A stretch of DNA of 64,000 bases. It comes from Ceratobasidium sp. AG-K (Eukaryota > Basidiomycota > Agaricomycetes > Cantharellales > Ceratobasidiaceae). The position numbers and the translations under genes are program-made. Each line of letters begins with the position of its first letter. Positions within the stretch are counted from its first letter, which is position 1. The notes under the pieces were generated by a model that did not search any database, was not told the DNA's origin, and saw nothing but the letters and a program-made list of their open reading frames with translations. Location of the stretch: NCBI GenBank assembly GCA_037039685.1, contig JAWNGF010000004.1, forward strand, positions 5,146,001-5,210,000. Direction: 5' to 3'. Positions 43,309 to 56,222 of this stretch are shown here, in pieces.

Positions 43309-45279
43309 ATGAACCGATCTCGCAAAAAGCGCACTAGTACGACTAGCGAGCTTGTGCTTCGGCGGCCAAAAGCCCTCGATCTCGGCTTTGACCTGAGTCT
43401 TGTTATTCCTCCACCACCCCAGTCGCCCGACCAGAGCTCATCCAGCACCGACGACTCATCCTCCGACGTTGAACCACCACCCATGTCGCCCCCAGCATAC
43501 TTTGTATATCTACCGGCCGAACTTATTCTCCGAATTGTCAGATCAGCAGAGCTGTCTCGACGGGACCTTGTCAACCTTGCGCTCGTCAACCGCCAAGTTA
43601 ACGAGTTCGTTACCCCGCTGCTATATGAAGATGTTCAAGTACGGGCCTCGCTGTTACCCAGAGACTCGTCAGGCGCGTTCCTGGTCAACGCTGATGCCCA
43701 GCCGGCCATCCCAGCCCACTGTCTTCGGTTGGCCCGTGACCCAGAGTTGGGAGAGCATGTTCGCACCTTGCACGTGTCGGAGATCCATAAGCTCCATCGG
43801 CCGCTGGTTACGTGCCTCCCCGTCATGATCGACAACATGCCCAACCTGGAAAGCTTCAAGTGGGACGTTATATCAGGGATGGATGTCGAATCCTCGAATA
43901 TGATCCTGGACGCCGTTCGTGACTGCACGCAACTAAGGTCGTTGAAACTGGGGGCGAAGATTGGTGCTAACTTCACCGACAACCAAATTCAGGTACACAC
44001 GAACGTTCATTCTGGATTGTTGACGCTCACCCTTGGAGTATAGATATCCGGGTTTCAAGACTTGCATGAATTTTCCTTTCGGGTTCTCAATTCTATCCAC
44101 GACGATAGTGCGTACCTAACCGTTACTGTACTTCTTGGCCTATACTCACCTCATATGTACCTTTAGTTGCACGGATCATAGCCCAAATAGTTCTTTCGAT
44201 TGTCAGTGCTTCTCCCAACCTCGCTTCTCTGGATGTTCGTATCCCTGCGTATGGATCAATCGGCGACCCGCTCATTGGTGCACCGTATCGATGGCCAAAT
44301 CTTACTCGTGTCTCAATAGCAGGGTTTCACATCCCCGAGCCCATTCTCACTGGCTTTTTCACGCGTCACACGGGAATTCGCGCATTACGGCTGGACATTC
44401 GGGGTACGCAAACCGTCGGGCTTACCATACTGGGCATCCCAAGGCACGCACTCGCGTCATTACGAATGTTCACCGGAACGCTTTCCAACATTCTCGAACT
44501 TATTGACGAGCACTCTTTACGGCGTTCTCTCAAAGACGTTCGTCTGATCAACGGGAGCTGGCTAGGATTTGGGCATCATGGCATTTCAAAACCAGTCGGG
44601 CTACGCCTTTTCAAGGGTTTGGCGGTTCACCGCGGGATGCGTACGCTACACCTAGATGGTGTCCCGCTGGACATGGACGTTGAACTCCTTACGGCCCTCA
44701 AGAACGCGTGCCCCGGCCTGGAATCGTTGCGGTTTAGGTGGCCGAAGAGGTTGGAACATTCTTACGTAAGTATGCCCACTTTCCCTGGCGTGACGGGTTG
44801 ACTTACTATTTGCGGTTTAGGAGGAGCTGGCACACGCATTGTCTATCTTTCCGCGACTTAGAGTTGTCGCTGTTCGGGTTCCGGATCTTAGTGACACGCT
44901 CCACCACTCAGATCCAGCGCCCCCTCCGCTCGTTGACCCAAACCCAAAGATCCAACCAACCACCAAGAAACGATACGAGCTTCCTCGCGCCACTGCGCCG
45001 CAGCAGAAATACACTTTCCTTCCTGTCCACGTAGAGGAGACGGACGGGGTGCAAACGATTGCCGGATGGATGGTCGCTCATGCTTGCCGGCGCCTTGAGG
45101 TTTTTCACATTCTGCCGCCAGTTCGGGAAGGAGGAGAGGTTGTGAGGACTGTGAGCGGTTACACTGTTCGCATTACGAGATGGGCCGGGTATGATCTTTG
45201 CGATTTCGAGGAAGCATCGTTCATGGACTCGATGCTGGAGCAGGCGTGGAGTGAGGAGCTTCTCGAGGAGATGTGTTAA
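43309..45279 (+). CDS. F-box/LRR-like protein
   Basis: Exons 43309-43992, 44044-44107, 44167-44765 and 44821-45279 join with GT-AG introns and keep one frame. After a Ser/Pro-rich N-terminus, residues about 65-105 carry an F-box (YFVYLPAELILRIVRSAELS, then LVNLALVNRQVNEFVTPLLY). LRR-like repeats follow (MPNLESFKWDV, CTQLRSLKLGA, SPNLASLDVRIPAYGS, HRGMRTLHLDGVPLD, CPGLESLRFRWP, FPRLRVVAVRVPDL). Such proteins are usually substrate adaptors of SCF ubiquitin ligases, bound to Skp1 through the F-box. The substrate is unknown. The gene appears intact, unlike its relatives at 1-1226 and 26534-27218. Confidence 0.8.
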
Positions 45280-45512
45280 GTCTGACCTTGACCTCGACTC
45301 GAGACGCGCAGCATTTAGATGGATTCCAGGGATTGGGCATTTGGTTTCCGGGCTTCAGTGCCGGTATATTTTTGATTCACGACCTAATGATTCATAGCAT
45401 TCACTCGATAATGTATGTATTTGTGGATAACAATATTTCTGGTTGCATGTAATATACCACCTTCGCCACATCGAATCGTTTACTTGTACCCTCTAGTGAA
45501 CAAAAACAAAGT
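45280..45512. other. Convergent intergenic spacer
   Basis: The spacer lies between two genes ending toward each other. No terminator motif could be singled out. Confidence 0.4.
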
Positions 45513-47815
45513 CTAAAGGTGGTCGTGTATTAGCGTCCCTTCCGTAATAACCACAGTCTTCGGGGACTTGCCTAGTCGCTTGTTGCCCTTGTCGGTGGTA
45601 GTCTCAAGATAATGCACTTTTTCTTCCGTGGTCATAGCGTTCCACCGAGAAGCTTTCCATTGGTTACGCTTAATATAATAAAGCTTGACGAGGAAAAATA
45701 GCACGATGTTCCAACTTGCGATTCCGACCAGAACCTTGTTTCCTTTACTGATAAGGTGGACCGAGGGTTTAGGTAAGCCAGGACAGTGGCCGAGGACTAG
45801 ACAGACTTACTGATAGAAAGGTTTATCGGAATCATTATAAATATGTGTAGAGACGATTCCACCGGCTTGGACGAAAATGTTATACAACGCCGCGGATACC
45901 TGCGAAACAACCCCACATTAGAGTTTCTTCTCAGCGGACAAGTTGCGAAACGCACCGTTCGCGTCCTAACGGTATTGGAATTTTGACTGTTCCATGCCAC
46001 GACGATCGGATGTGCGTATGGGTACCCAAGTAAGATGGTCAAGAGCGCAAATCTTATCCATGAGTTGGCATCGTCGGGGAGCACAGAGAGTGCAATAAGC
46101 ATAGGAAGCAACCAGAAATTGCTGAGACTAGCGACGATCGAGCGTTCTCTTGTTATGCGACTGACCTATGGAAAGGTTAAGGCTAGGTTTATAATAGGAG
46201 GAGTGACCCGTGGTGCTTACTTGGGCTAGGAGGAGGTTGTTAATGATAAACAAGACACTAGCTGGGATAGTAAGTAAATTTGTGTTGAGTGTGCTGAACC
46301 CGAGGTTGCGAAGAGTCAGTGTCAGATATGCAGTGGGTGTTGCACTAGTGGTCATTGGTTACTGACAGACGCTTCATAGGAAGATATCGATGACTTACGC
46401 TGGGATATATGCGCATAAACCAATTAAATACAGTCCCCAATTATCGTAGTCTTTAATCGAAGCCCAGAAGTCGGATAAATACAGCCCTTGGCGGTTATGC
46501 ATATCTCCTTTGGAAGGATCATCTCTGAACAACTAATAAGTTAGGGAATCGACACTGGGTGGGAGCACATACCTCAGGATGCGGTTGACCATGATTACTT
46601 CCTCGCGCTCACTGAACCAGCCATTTTTCCCTCGTAGGATCCCCTTGGTTTGCGTTGGGCTAGACGGGAGCCAAAAGAAAGAAACAAGGCCAATTGATGC
46701 TGTGATTGCACCTTCGATGAGAAAAAGATAGCGCCAGCCTTCCCAGCCGTGTATTCCCCTTAGAGGCGAAGTTTATATTAATTACTAGCAGCAGGATGAT
46801 CCCGAAAACATACCGCATGCGGAGGATACCATACCCGAACAGAGCACCCGAAATATTTGTCATAGTATAAGACACCCAGAAGAACGATAGGCGAACTGGG
46901 AGCTCTTTGCCGGTATAGAAATATGAGAGGAAGAGAACCATATCTAGAAGGATGTCAGAGACAATTCATTCGAGATATGGATGTTTTGACCTGGGATAAA
47001 ACCACCTTCCAGCAGGCCCAACAAGCAACGCGTTGCGAAGAAACTGCCGCGACTATTGAGCCGGCATTGCGACATGGCGACAATCGACCAAGATACGCTA
47101 AATAAACCATATGGTTAGCTCACGGACACGCATTTCTATTACCCGACTTACAGCTGAATCGGGAGCCAGACATCTGGTCCAAGGCGCTTGGAAACCAACT
47201 GAGAAGGTAGTTCGGCGCACATAAAGGATAGGTAAAATATCTGAGTGAAACGTACGATTCAGGGTAAGTTTACGGGAAGCAGTGGGAGCAAGAGTTATCA
47301 TACCATCTGGCCATTGTTGTAATCGTTCGTGTTTAGCTTCAAGTCGTTCAATAAGCTATCCGAAAGGGCAGCGGAGATGTTTCCTAAACGAGAGGCAGTT
47401 TAGCACTTTAAATTAAGCTTAAACCCATCCCAGCACTGACCTCGATCTATTTGCAGCGCGAAAAACATGACGCAGCACCATATCATAATCTTCTTGTCGA
47501 CTTTGCGTACTAGGCTCCTTTCCTCCGCTTCGGTCCATATCGCCTTGGGGTCAAATCTACCCAAGTTCCTTAGCCGAGTTGAAAAGAGAGTCAAAAGCGA
47601 GCCTACCGATGCATCCCTTCGTACTCTGCGATCGGTACAAAATATTTGCCCAGCTGAGGGTCGTCAAACACATGTTCGTGAGGAAATGAGTCGCTGAGAG
47701 TTCCAGGAGTTTCGCCCCCATCATAGATGACGTTAGGACTTGAATCAACCGAGCCAAACCTTTTATCGTCAACTCTAGAAGTGGAAGTTGAAGCTGGTGA
47801 TTTGTCGTGAGACAT
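45513..47815 (-). CDS. MFS transporter, allantoate permease-like
   Basis: The start at 47815 gives a hydrophilic N-terminus ([18 protein letters not shown]) followed over short introns by the anion:cation symporter signature region: [21 protein letters not shown] (TM1), [84 protein letters not shown]. After the central loop ([14 protein letters not shown]) the second half includes [49 protein letters not shown] and a last segment [17 protein letters not shown] before a charged tail and a stop at 45513-45515. This order is typical of the Dal5/Tna1-type family, which imports allantoate, nicotinate or related organic anions with protons. The exact substrate cannot be told. At least eight introns. 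Confidence 0.85.
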
Positions 47816-48629
47816 GGTCGGGGGTCAACCGCGTTCCCGTCAACGATAATGGGAACAGGTACTCCAGCAGTCGCTCGGTAAGTATACATTTAAGCTCTCA
47901 CGAGCTACTTCCATATCGTATCGAGCCCTTCTGTGTGCCTCTTTCGTGACGACATTTTGCAGTTAGCGAGCACGAGATGGTGTGCTCGGTTTGCTTGAAC
48001 GCTTGGTTTCGGATTTACAGAGCCGAAGCAACGTATGACATTTCAATTCGATAGGGCCATCCAATAAGAGAGTAATTGTGAAAATATTGATCCAGCCAAG
48101 GAATGCGAGGAGATAAAGATAGCGAAGCCGATGCAAGAAGATGCGTGGATGGTGCAAGAGGGAGTGCAACGAACCCACGTGCTTGGGTGACATAAGCTCG
48201 GTATGTCCCGGCGCTTGGACTCGCTGACTGCGACGACCAGAGTCCTGGCATCTCAACGCGTGCGGATCTGGCCATTGTCAATACGAAACAAGCTACGGCT
48301 CTAGCCAATCATAATGCGCCGTATTCTGCGATGCTCGCGGCGACTCGGGCTCAAGCCCGAAAAGGATGACACAACGGTGCTACCTATCCCTCTGAGGTTC
48401 TTGGGCAGTTCCATGCGTTCTGGCAACATAGCACAAGCCAAACACTGGAACAGGTGTTATATAAAGTCAGAGATACCTATTGTCACGAGTAGCGACGAAC
48501 CTGTAGCAGGGCTCAGCGTCGCAGCTCGATCAAAAACATTAGCATGCCCGATCAAACCGAGGCCCTGACCATACACGTGAGCGCGTCTCTCGATTGTATA
48601 CGCTCTCAAACTTCAGCTCGCCCACCACC
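47816..48629. other. Divergent intergenic region
   Basis: This is the putative promoter space for the transporter (minus) and the acyltransferase (plus). No credible gene was found; frames at 47963-48308 are low quality. Confidence 0.4.
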
Positions 48630-49945
48630 ATGGCGGGCATTGACCTCCGACTTTCAGGTTTTGTTCCTGGTTTACTTGTCCCACCAGATGCCAACGTGCA
48701 CCTCTCCATTGGTATCAACCTATTGCTGGTTGCGCTCTACACACTCACCATCCCCACCCACCCCCGCACCTGGGCACTCGTCCGAATCGCGTTCTGCATA
48801 CCGGCAGCGTACATTTTCTACCTATACGCCTTTTATCCGTATGACGCACCCCAGCGAAATGTTGAGATTGGTCTGGTGACCGTTGGGGTGTATGGCATTA
48901 TGCGCGTCTTGGATACGTGTCTAGTTGATCTCGTGATCGGCGTACATGCTCCCCCACGATGGGTCGTCGACGGAAAAGTTCAACCTCTCCCCACTACATT
49001 CCTTGGGAGATTCGGATATGCGGTGGACTATCTTTTCTCGCTCCGAGGCACGAGCATATTCAAAAACACCACCTGGGATTGGATCGCACCCTCCACCAAA
49101 TCCCGGATGGCTGACCCATCCACACCTCGGCTTGTATGGCTCCGCTCAGCGACATGGTCCTTGTTCAAACAATACCTCTTGTATGACGCTTTGGACGCCC
49201 TGAATAAATCTCGGATTTGGGATACCACCCTTTCGCATCCTGTGACGGGTGGAGGGCTAAATATCTGGCAGCAATTGATATTCGCTTTTTCAGTATGTGC
49301 AGGAACGGCACTAAGCATTTCGATCCCGGCAACTATGGTCGCTATTCCATCTGTGGCGCTTGGTGCGCCGGTGGAAGCGTGGCCCCCGATGTTTGACGCG
49401 CCGTTTAGCGCCGTTTCTTTGGCAGATTTTTGGACTCGGTACGTAGTCCCTACCATTATCTCAAATTCCCTATCTTACCAATTGTTCCCGGATACAGCCG
49501 ATGGCACTCTCTATTCCGTCGAGTTTTTGACCGACTTTCACTTGGTATCCTCCATGGGCTTGAAAAATTACACTCACCTCTTCCCCCTCGTCTTCGCAAA
49601 CCATTCCGGGCAGGTTTAATATTCGCCCTCTCGGGAACATTCCACCTCCTTTTGATGTATCGACTTACGACATCGGACACGCACCTCCACCCCACGTTTT
49701 TCGATCGCTCTACACTCCTGTTCTTCCTATCCCAGCCCGTCGCACTGATTATCGAGCGAACAGTGGTGGAGCCACTCGCTAAAGGAAATGTATGGGCGAC
49801 TAGGTGTTGGGCATGGAGCTGGTTGTTGTTTTCCGGCAGGTGGTGGGCCGACGTATGGGTTCGACGTGGGTCGTGGGACCCAACCGAGCAAGTAGTTGGG
49901 TATAGTGTTGTGCGAGGAATTTTGTATGGCCGGTGGATCCCTTAA
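48630..49945 (+). CDS. Wax synthase-like membrane acyltransferase
   Basis: The ATG at 48630 (MAGIDLRLSGF) was chosen over upstream non-ATG codons. Exon 1 ends at 49438 and exon 2 starts at 49498 after a 59-bp intron. The spliced junction restores a SLADFWTRRWHSLFRR-like signature of the wax synthase/MBOAT-like family (PF13813), whose His is catalytic. Preceding it are PPMFDAPF and several membrane segments (NVHLSIGINLLLVALYTLTI, RTWALVRIAFCIPAAYIFYL, IFAFSVCAGTALSISIPATM). Afterwards come FALSGTFHLLLMYR and STLLFFLSQPVALIIERTVV. Total about 418 residues, near family norm. Fungal members act in the ER, some as acyltransferases in terpenoid or ester synthesis. The substrate is unknown. Confidence 0.8.
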
Positions 49946-50466
49946 TTTGTTTTTTCTGTGTCCTGGAGACGTAACGGGCGGTAGATCTCGAGTAGTGTAG
50001 ACTGTAGATTTATGTTCAGGTATACAGATGCAGTTGTGACCCAGAAACGCCGGCTGACGAGCTTCGTCATATCCCGGCGAGTATGTTTGGTGAAATACAA
50101 GGCTAGCAAGGCCATTTTTTCCATCTGGCTTCTTCAATCCACGTGTTCCATTACTATCTACCATTGTCTAGCTTGAACTGGCTGAGTATCTAAAGTGAGG
50201 GTATGATGGTTTATTGTCTAATTTTGCACGAGTAATTTGTAGCTTAGACGCATAAAGTTGGTTGGATGCTACTTAGTTTACAAGCAAGTGTCGCTGCTCG
50301 CTGATTGGTGGACTGATAGTAGGTAATGTCGAAGAGTTTCTTTCCATGTTAGGAGATCACATGATTACGCTAGCTGCAATCGTTCTCTTCTTCCCTTCGA
50401 GTATAGATCAATCAGTTCCTAGATGGATCACAAGCCTGTCGTTCTCCACCACAGTCGTCCTTTGAC
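49946..50466. other. Intergenic, promoter of the first NLR gene
   Basis: No gene recognised. Immediately upstream of the ATG at 50467 is a pyrimidine-rich stretch typical of fungal core promoters. Confidence 0.4.
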
Positions 50467-53400
50467 ATGTCTAAATCGAAACCTAAACGTGGATTTCGTG
50501 CCCGCGCCACGCAGGCATGGGATACGGCGTTTGGGTCACCGGCATTAGCCGAATCGCCTTCGCCAGAGTCGTCCTCTGCTCCTCCTTCTGGAGCGATGTC
50601 ATCTCCAAAACCTAGTCAGCCAGACGTTAACTCGAATGTCTCGAATACACCAGCCTCGGCCTCTCCATCGCCTTCCATCCCGGCATCGGTTTCTCCCACT
50701 CCGCCTGTAATGGATTACCCAACCCCAGAGGCCAGTCTACCAGTGCCATCCTCGCCTCGTCAGAATCCGGGGTCTTCGGGTGGAAAACTTGAACCTATGT
50801 GGAGTGGATTAACAACTGCACTGAATGCCCTGCATAAGAGCTCTGTGGTATTCCCGCCCCTTCAGTCAGCAATTGGTGGACTTGTGGCTTGTATCGACAT
50901 AGCCGAGGTAAGTTAAATTCACTAAGCACATAAGTGAAACTTCAGTAGTCTGGTGATCAGGGTTATGGGAGTAACAAGAAAGAATTCGAAGCGTTAGCAA
51001 CGGAGCTGAAGATGCTTAGCGAATTGTTGGATCAGCATTTACGGATATCGAAATCGCCCCCGGTAACAGAATTTATTTTGAAGACAGCTCAGTAAGTGAA
51101 ATAAGCACCACGGAAAACCGCATATCTTGACTGGATTTAGGGCAATTCAAGAGCAAGTGGACATCATCAATCAACGACAGAAAAGCGAAAGAAGACACTT
51201 GCTACTAGAAGCGGAAAGAGATAGGGAAGTTCTCATGGGGTGCTATCGTCAAGTGGAGGTGCTATTCCGGCGGCTTCAAGTAAGTGGGACATTAATTATC
51301 GACCAGTTCCGGGTTTAATCCCGTCAATCCACAGGTCGATGCCAGTTTAAGTGTTTGGAGCACCGTAAACGAACGATTGGCGGTTGGTCGACCACATGCT
51401 CACTGTATTTATTTGACTCACATCGACGCGCCACACAGAACACCCGACTAGAAGGCATGGGTCCCGTAAGAATTGCTTCCTACGACTCGAATTTGTCCAC
51501 CGAAATCAACAGGAGGACTTGCACCAAGGATACTCGCACGGCCGTTTTGGCCGAATTGAGTGACTGGTCGACTGATCCCAACACCCCAAATGTATATTGG
51601 ATGAACGGCATGGCTGGTACTGGAAAAACTACGATCGCATGTACGTTCGCCGAATCACTCAAGAAGCAAAAACGGCTAGCCGCGAGCTTCTTTTGCACAC
51701 GTACGACGGCGGAATGTCAGGATGTAACCCGCATTGTCCCTACCCTTGCATATCAGCTCGCCCGATATTCTACCGCTTTCAAGTCAGCCCTGTGTCAAGT
51801 GCTTGGTGACGATCCCGACCTAGGTTCTCGCGTAATTTCCACTCAGTTTGAACGACTTATCAAGGAACCACTGTTGGAGGTAAAGGAAGCGATACCCAAT
51901 GGGCTTGTTGTAGTAATTGATGCGCTGGACGAGTGCACGGCCACCAGAGGAGTGGAGCTAGTTCTGGATATGCTATTGCGGGTCGCGTCTAAACTTCCAC
52001 TAAAATTCTTTGTCGCCAGTCGACCCGAGCCCAAAGTACGGCACAAGATCCACAGCCAAGCCCAGGAATCCCGCGCCGTCTTTGTCTTGCACGATATTGA
52101 ACAAACAGTTGTTCAAGCAGATATCGAGGTTTACCTACAAGAGGAGCTACCCTCAATCACACAATCCCAAGTCAAACAACTGGCTAAACTGTCCGGTAGC
52201 TTGTTCATATATGCGGCGACGGCAGTTCGATACATTCAAACTGGGGAGGCATACGGGGACGCTGACGAATACCTGGAGACTATGATGTCAGTTAGCGCTA
52301 CATCCGAGGGGAAGCACGCGGAGATCGACGAGCTATATACTACGATTCTTTCAGCGGCTCTTGAAAACAAGGCAATGGAAATGAGGTCAAAGGAGCGAAT
52401 GCGACTAGTATTATGGACAGCGATTTGCGCTCGTGAGCCGGTCACTGTGGAGACGCTGGCGGCGCTGGCTGGTATTGGCGAGCCAAAAAGGGTGTTGGCT
52501 ATGCTACAGCCTCTCCGGTCGGTGCTTTATATCTCCGAAAATAGCGGCCTTATTTCGACGCTGCACGCGTCCTTCCCAGATTTCATATTTGACCGATCTC
52601 GGTCGTTGACCTTCTTCTGTGATCTTAGCCAACACAGTCAGCTTGTCACCCGAAAATGCTTTGAGCTTATGGGGGGACAGCTGAAGTTCAACATCTGTGG
52701 ACTAGAATCATCGCATATACCCAATAATAAAGTGCCAAATTTCCAGGAACGCGTCGATAATGCGATATCATCGACTCTAGCTTATGTTTGTCGCTACTGG
52801 GCAGATCACCTACACGATAGCTCTGCTTTGAGCGAGCTTTATGATAGTCTAGAGAGATTTTTATCAACACTATTACTTTTTTGGATGGAAGTCATGAATT
52901 TGAAAGGTTGGCTTGGAGCAGCTGTTCGAGTAGTATTGTCAGCTAAATTATGGGTAGCGGTGAGCATGTATTTTTACTGTCGACTTCATATCAGTGTTGA
53001 CAGATGCTTGGCACAGGTCAAATATCCTTCCACCGAGCTCGTTAAATTTGCTGAGGATGCGATAAAATTTGTGACAATTGTTGCAGCGAATCCCGTTTCG
53101 CAATCTACTCCACACATATACGTCTCGGCTCTTCCTTTTTGCGACCGCTCAAGCACTGTCTTCAAGACTTATTGGGCACAAATGCGGGCTCTGTTTAATC
53201 CTAGGGGTACAGCCATGGAGCAGCGAGATGTAGCGACACTCGCAATTTGGAAGGGCGACTCTTCAGCGCACTCTGTTGCGTACTCCCCTGATGGCTTCCA
53301 GCTTGCAGTTGGATGCTATGACGGAACCATCCTGGTGAAAGACGCGTACGACGGCAAGCTTATAGCCGGTCCACTGAAAGGACACGATGAGACGGTTAAT

Positions 53401-55317
53401 TCCGTAGCATTTTCATGTGACGGCATGCGCATTGTGTCCGGCTCCTATGATTGCACTATTCGTATCTGGAATGTGCAAGATGGCACCCCCATCGGCAGTC
53501 CATTCCGAGGCCACAGGGATTACATTAAATCAGTTTCTTTCTCCCCCGATGGCGCGCGCGTAGTATCAGGCTCTTACGACTTCACCGTTCGCGTGTGGAA
53601 TGCGGATGATGGTACTCTTGTTGCCCCCCCATTCGAAGGACACACTGATAGAGTCAATTCAGTTGCGTTCTCGCCAAATGGCAGACTTGTAGCTTCTGGC
53701 TCCGATGACCACACCATCCGAGTTTGGGACTTGAAGCACGGCAGCCTTTTTGGTGTCCCACTCGCCGGCCACACAAGCTACGTCAACTCAATAGCGTTCT
53801 CGCCAGATGGCGCTCGCATTGTGTCTGGCTCTAGCGATACCACCATCCTGGTTTGGAGTGTGGAGGATGGGAGCGTTATCGGTTCCCTCTTTGAGGGTCA
53901 TAGGCACAATATCAACGCAGTTGCATTCTCGCTTGATGGTTTATATATCGTATCCGGCTCCAGCGACTGGTCGGTCCGAGTATGGGATTCGAATAGCGGC
54001 ATCTCAATCGGGGACCCGCTCGAGGGTCATACAGGCTACGTCCAATCGGTTGCCTTCTCACCTGATGGTACACGTGTAGTGTCCGGCTCCGACGACGCTA
54101 CTGTCCGAGTCTGGAACATGCCAGGCCGTGCTCCAACTAGACGTCAATATGGAGGTCATACGAACTGGGTTAAATCGGTAGCATTCTCACGGAGCGGGCA
54201 ATATATTGCCTCTGGCTCGGACGACTGTACCATACGTGTTTGGAAGACACGGGATGGGGCGCCTGTTGGAGCTCCGTTCAATGGCCATACTGGCTGGGTG
54301 AATTCTGTTACCTTCTCACCAGATGATAAACATATAGCATCCGCTTCCAACGACTACACCGTCCGACTTTGGGGCTTGGAGTATACTCCCCCCACTAGCG
54401 TTACATTTGAGGGGCATACAAGCGACGTTTACTCTGTATCATTCTCGTCTGACGGTACACGCATCGTCTCAGGATCGAGGGACTGCACTATCCGTGTCTG
54501 GGACGTACAGGGCCATGCGCTCATTGGCGTCCCATTCACCGGTCACAGTGACTATGTTTTGTCTACCTCGTTCTCGCCCGACGATACGCTCATCGTTTCA
54601 GGCTCCCAAGATTCAACCGTTCGGCTGTGGAATTCGCGGGACGGCTCCATTGTGGGAGATCCATTCGAAGGTCATACAGGTTATGTCCACTCTGTCGCGT
54701 TCTCACCCAACGGGGAGCGTATCGTATCCGGGGCAAACGACGGTACTGTCCGGATTTGGGACTCGAAAGACGGCAAACTCATTGGTAGACCATTGGATGG
54801 TCATACAAGCCATGTCGAATCGGTAGCATTCTCGCCTGATGGTACTCTCGTAGTATCCGGCTCTTCTGACCGCACTATCCGCGTTTGGAATGTGGATGGT
54901 GGTACGCTTGTTGGTGCTCCGCTCAAAGGCCATACCCAGTTTGTCCTCTCGGCCACATTCTCGCCCGACGGCACGCAGATAGCATCTGGCTCCGCAGACC
55001 ATACAGTTCGTGTCTGGAATGTATGTGATGTTCAATGCTCAACTGGTATGGTTATTTTACTTGTTCTACGTTTTAATTCGTTTGGTCGTGCTGATATCCT
55101 CCTAGATAACTGGACCCTCAAAGAAGACGGATGGATTGTAGGTCAGGACTCCAAATTGCTATTTTGGGTCCCTGAAGATTTTACCTCTTATATGCCATCC
55201 CCGTACAACAAGTGGGTAGTGGGACCGAACGGTTCCGCTTCTGTGAACTATTGCGACGTACCGCTTGGTACAGACTGGGCTCAGTGCTCTGTGGCAATGT
55301 TTGGGTCTGGTGACTAG
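50467..55317 (+). CDS. NACHT-WD40 NLR-like (STAND) protein, HET-E-like
   Basis: Exons by eye: 50467-50907, 50961-51091, 51141-51279, 51335-51382, 51439-55045, 55106-55317. After a basic, Ser/Pro-rich N-terminus (MSKSKPKRGFRARA) comes a helical region containing TALNALHKSSVVFPPLQSAI and EFEALATELKMLSELLDQHL, which resembles the HeLo/MLKL-type four-helix domains of fungal cell-death NLRs. That similarity is an inference. The NACHT ATPase has Walker A GMAGTGKTT and Walker B VVVIDALDEC. Fourteen WD40 repeats (from about 53265 to 55030, GH...VSGS.D.TIRVW pattern) could fold as two seven-bladed propellers. A C-terminal tail of about 80 residues has LLFWVPEDFTSYMPSPYN. Such proteins sense non-self ligands and can trigger incompatibility. 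The WD repeats are very similar to one another, so they may be prone to recombination. Confidence 0.9.
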
Positions 55318-56222
55318 TTTGGATTCCCCCAAACAGGAATCAAAATATCCACGTAGATAAATTGGTAGAATGTACCACTCGTGCATACGCTTGTATGATT
55401 TTAGTTTGGCTTTACAAGGGCTTCCTTAGTATGATATCAGCTCTGTGCCGAGAATCTGGCCCGCCCGAGTGCGAACCCTTTTGACTCTGTTGCGATGCAT
55501 ACATATACCTTCGCCTTTCCACATACTCGTCATGACTGAAGTTCGATCCATGGAGAGTGGCTGGACTGGCCTTAATCGGGGACTCAGGAACCAAGATTTA
55601 TGACTTTTTGAACCATGTGGTTTCATCCCTCCAGCGATCAGAGCCTCACCCTGGATATCGCGAGTGGCATGGAAACATTTCGTGTTCAATTCAAGCCAGC
55701 CTCCACTGTGATAATATCTATGTTACTATTATCGGTTGAGCTTTGCACGCTCTGAGCAGCTTTGGATGGGAATTTGAGCGTCGTGTGGCAATGTATCATC
55801 GTGTATACTACAGGCACCACTCATTTCACTTCCCTGCTCCACGCTCGGCACGCCGGCAATTCGACCAGCCCGGCATCCCAATTTCATCGAAAACGCGTTT
55901 GTGCCTCATACGCAATTATCCTGGTCGCTGTGGTCTGCTTATGAGATCCTGGGGCCCCATCAGTGTTCTGGATAGTTTGGTCATTCGAAGTTTTTGACAC
56001 GTGCAACGCGTTATCATTTCTGATCCATGTGCGGGCCACCCGTGACTATAAGAACGTGTCGTCTTGGCCGTCCAGAAACACAAAGCGCCTTTTCTCTCTC
56101 ACTTCGACCTCTTTCGGGCATCCCTTACCACGTTCTCTCTTACCCACACTCCCTTCTCTTGGTTCAGCGTACCAAGTCTATTGGCTAGAACCAATCTTCG
56201 ATACATCTATTTCAGTCCCACG
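55318..56222. other. Intergenic, no gene recognised
   Basis: Upstream region of the AA9 gene. Short frames show no motif. A TATA box was not clear. Confidence 0.4.

Noticed and set aside
53265..55030. Tandem repeats as a satellite or CRISPR-like array
   Set aside because: The periodicity is that of WD40 repeats (about 129 bp, coding throughout), not non-coding repeats with spacers.
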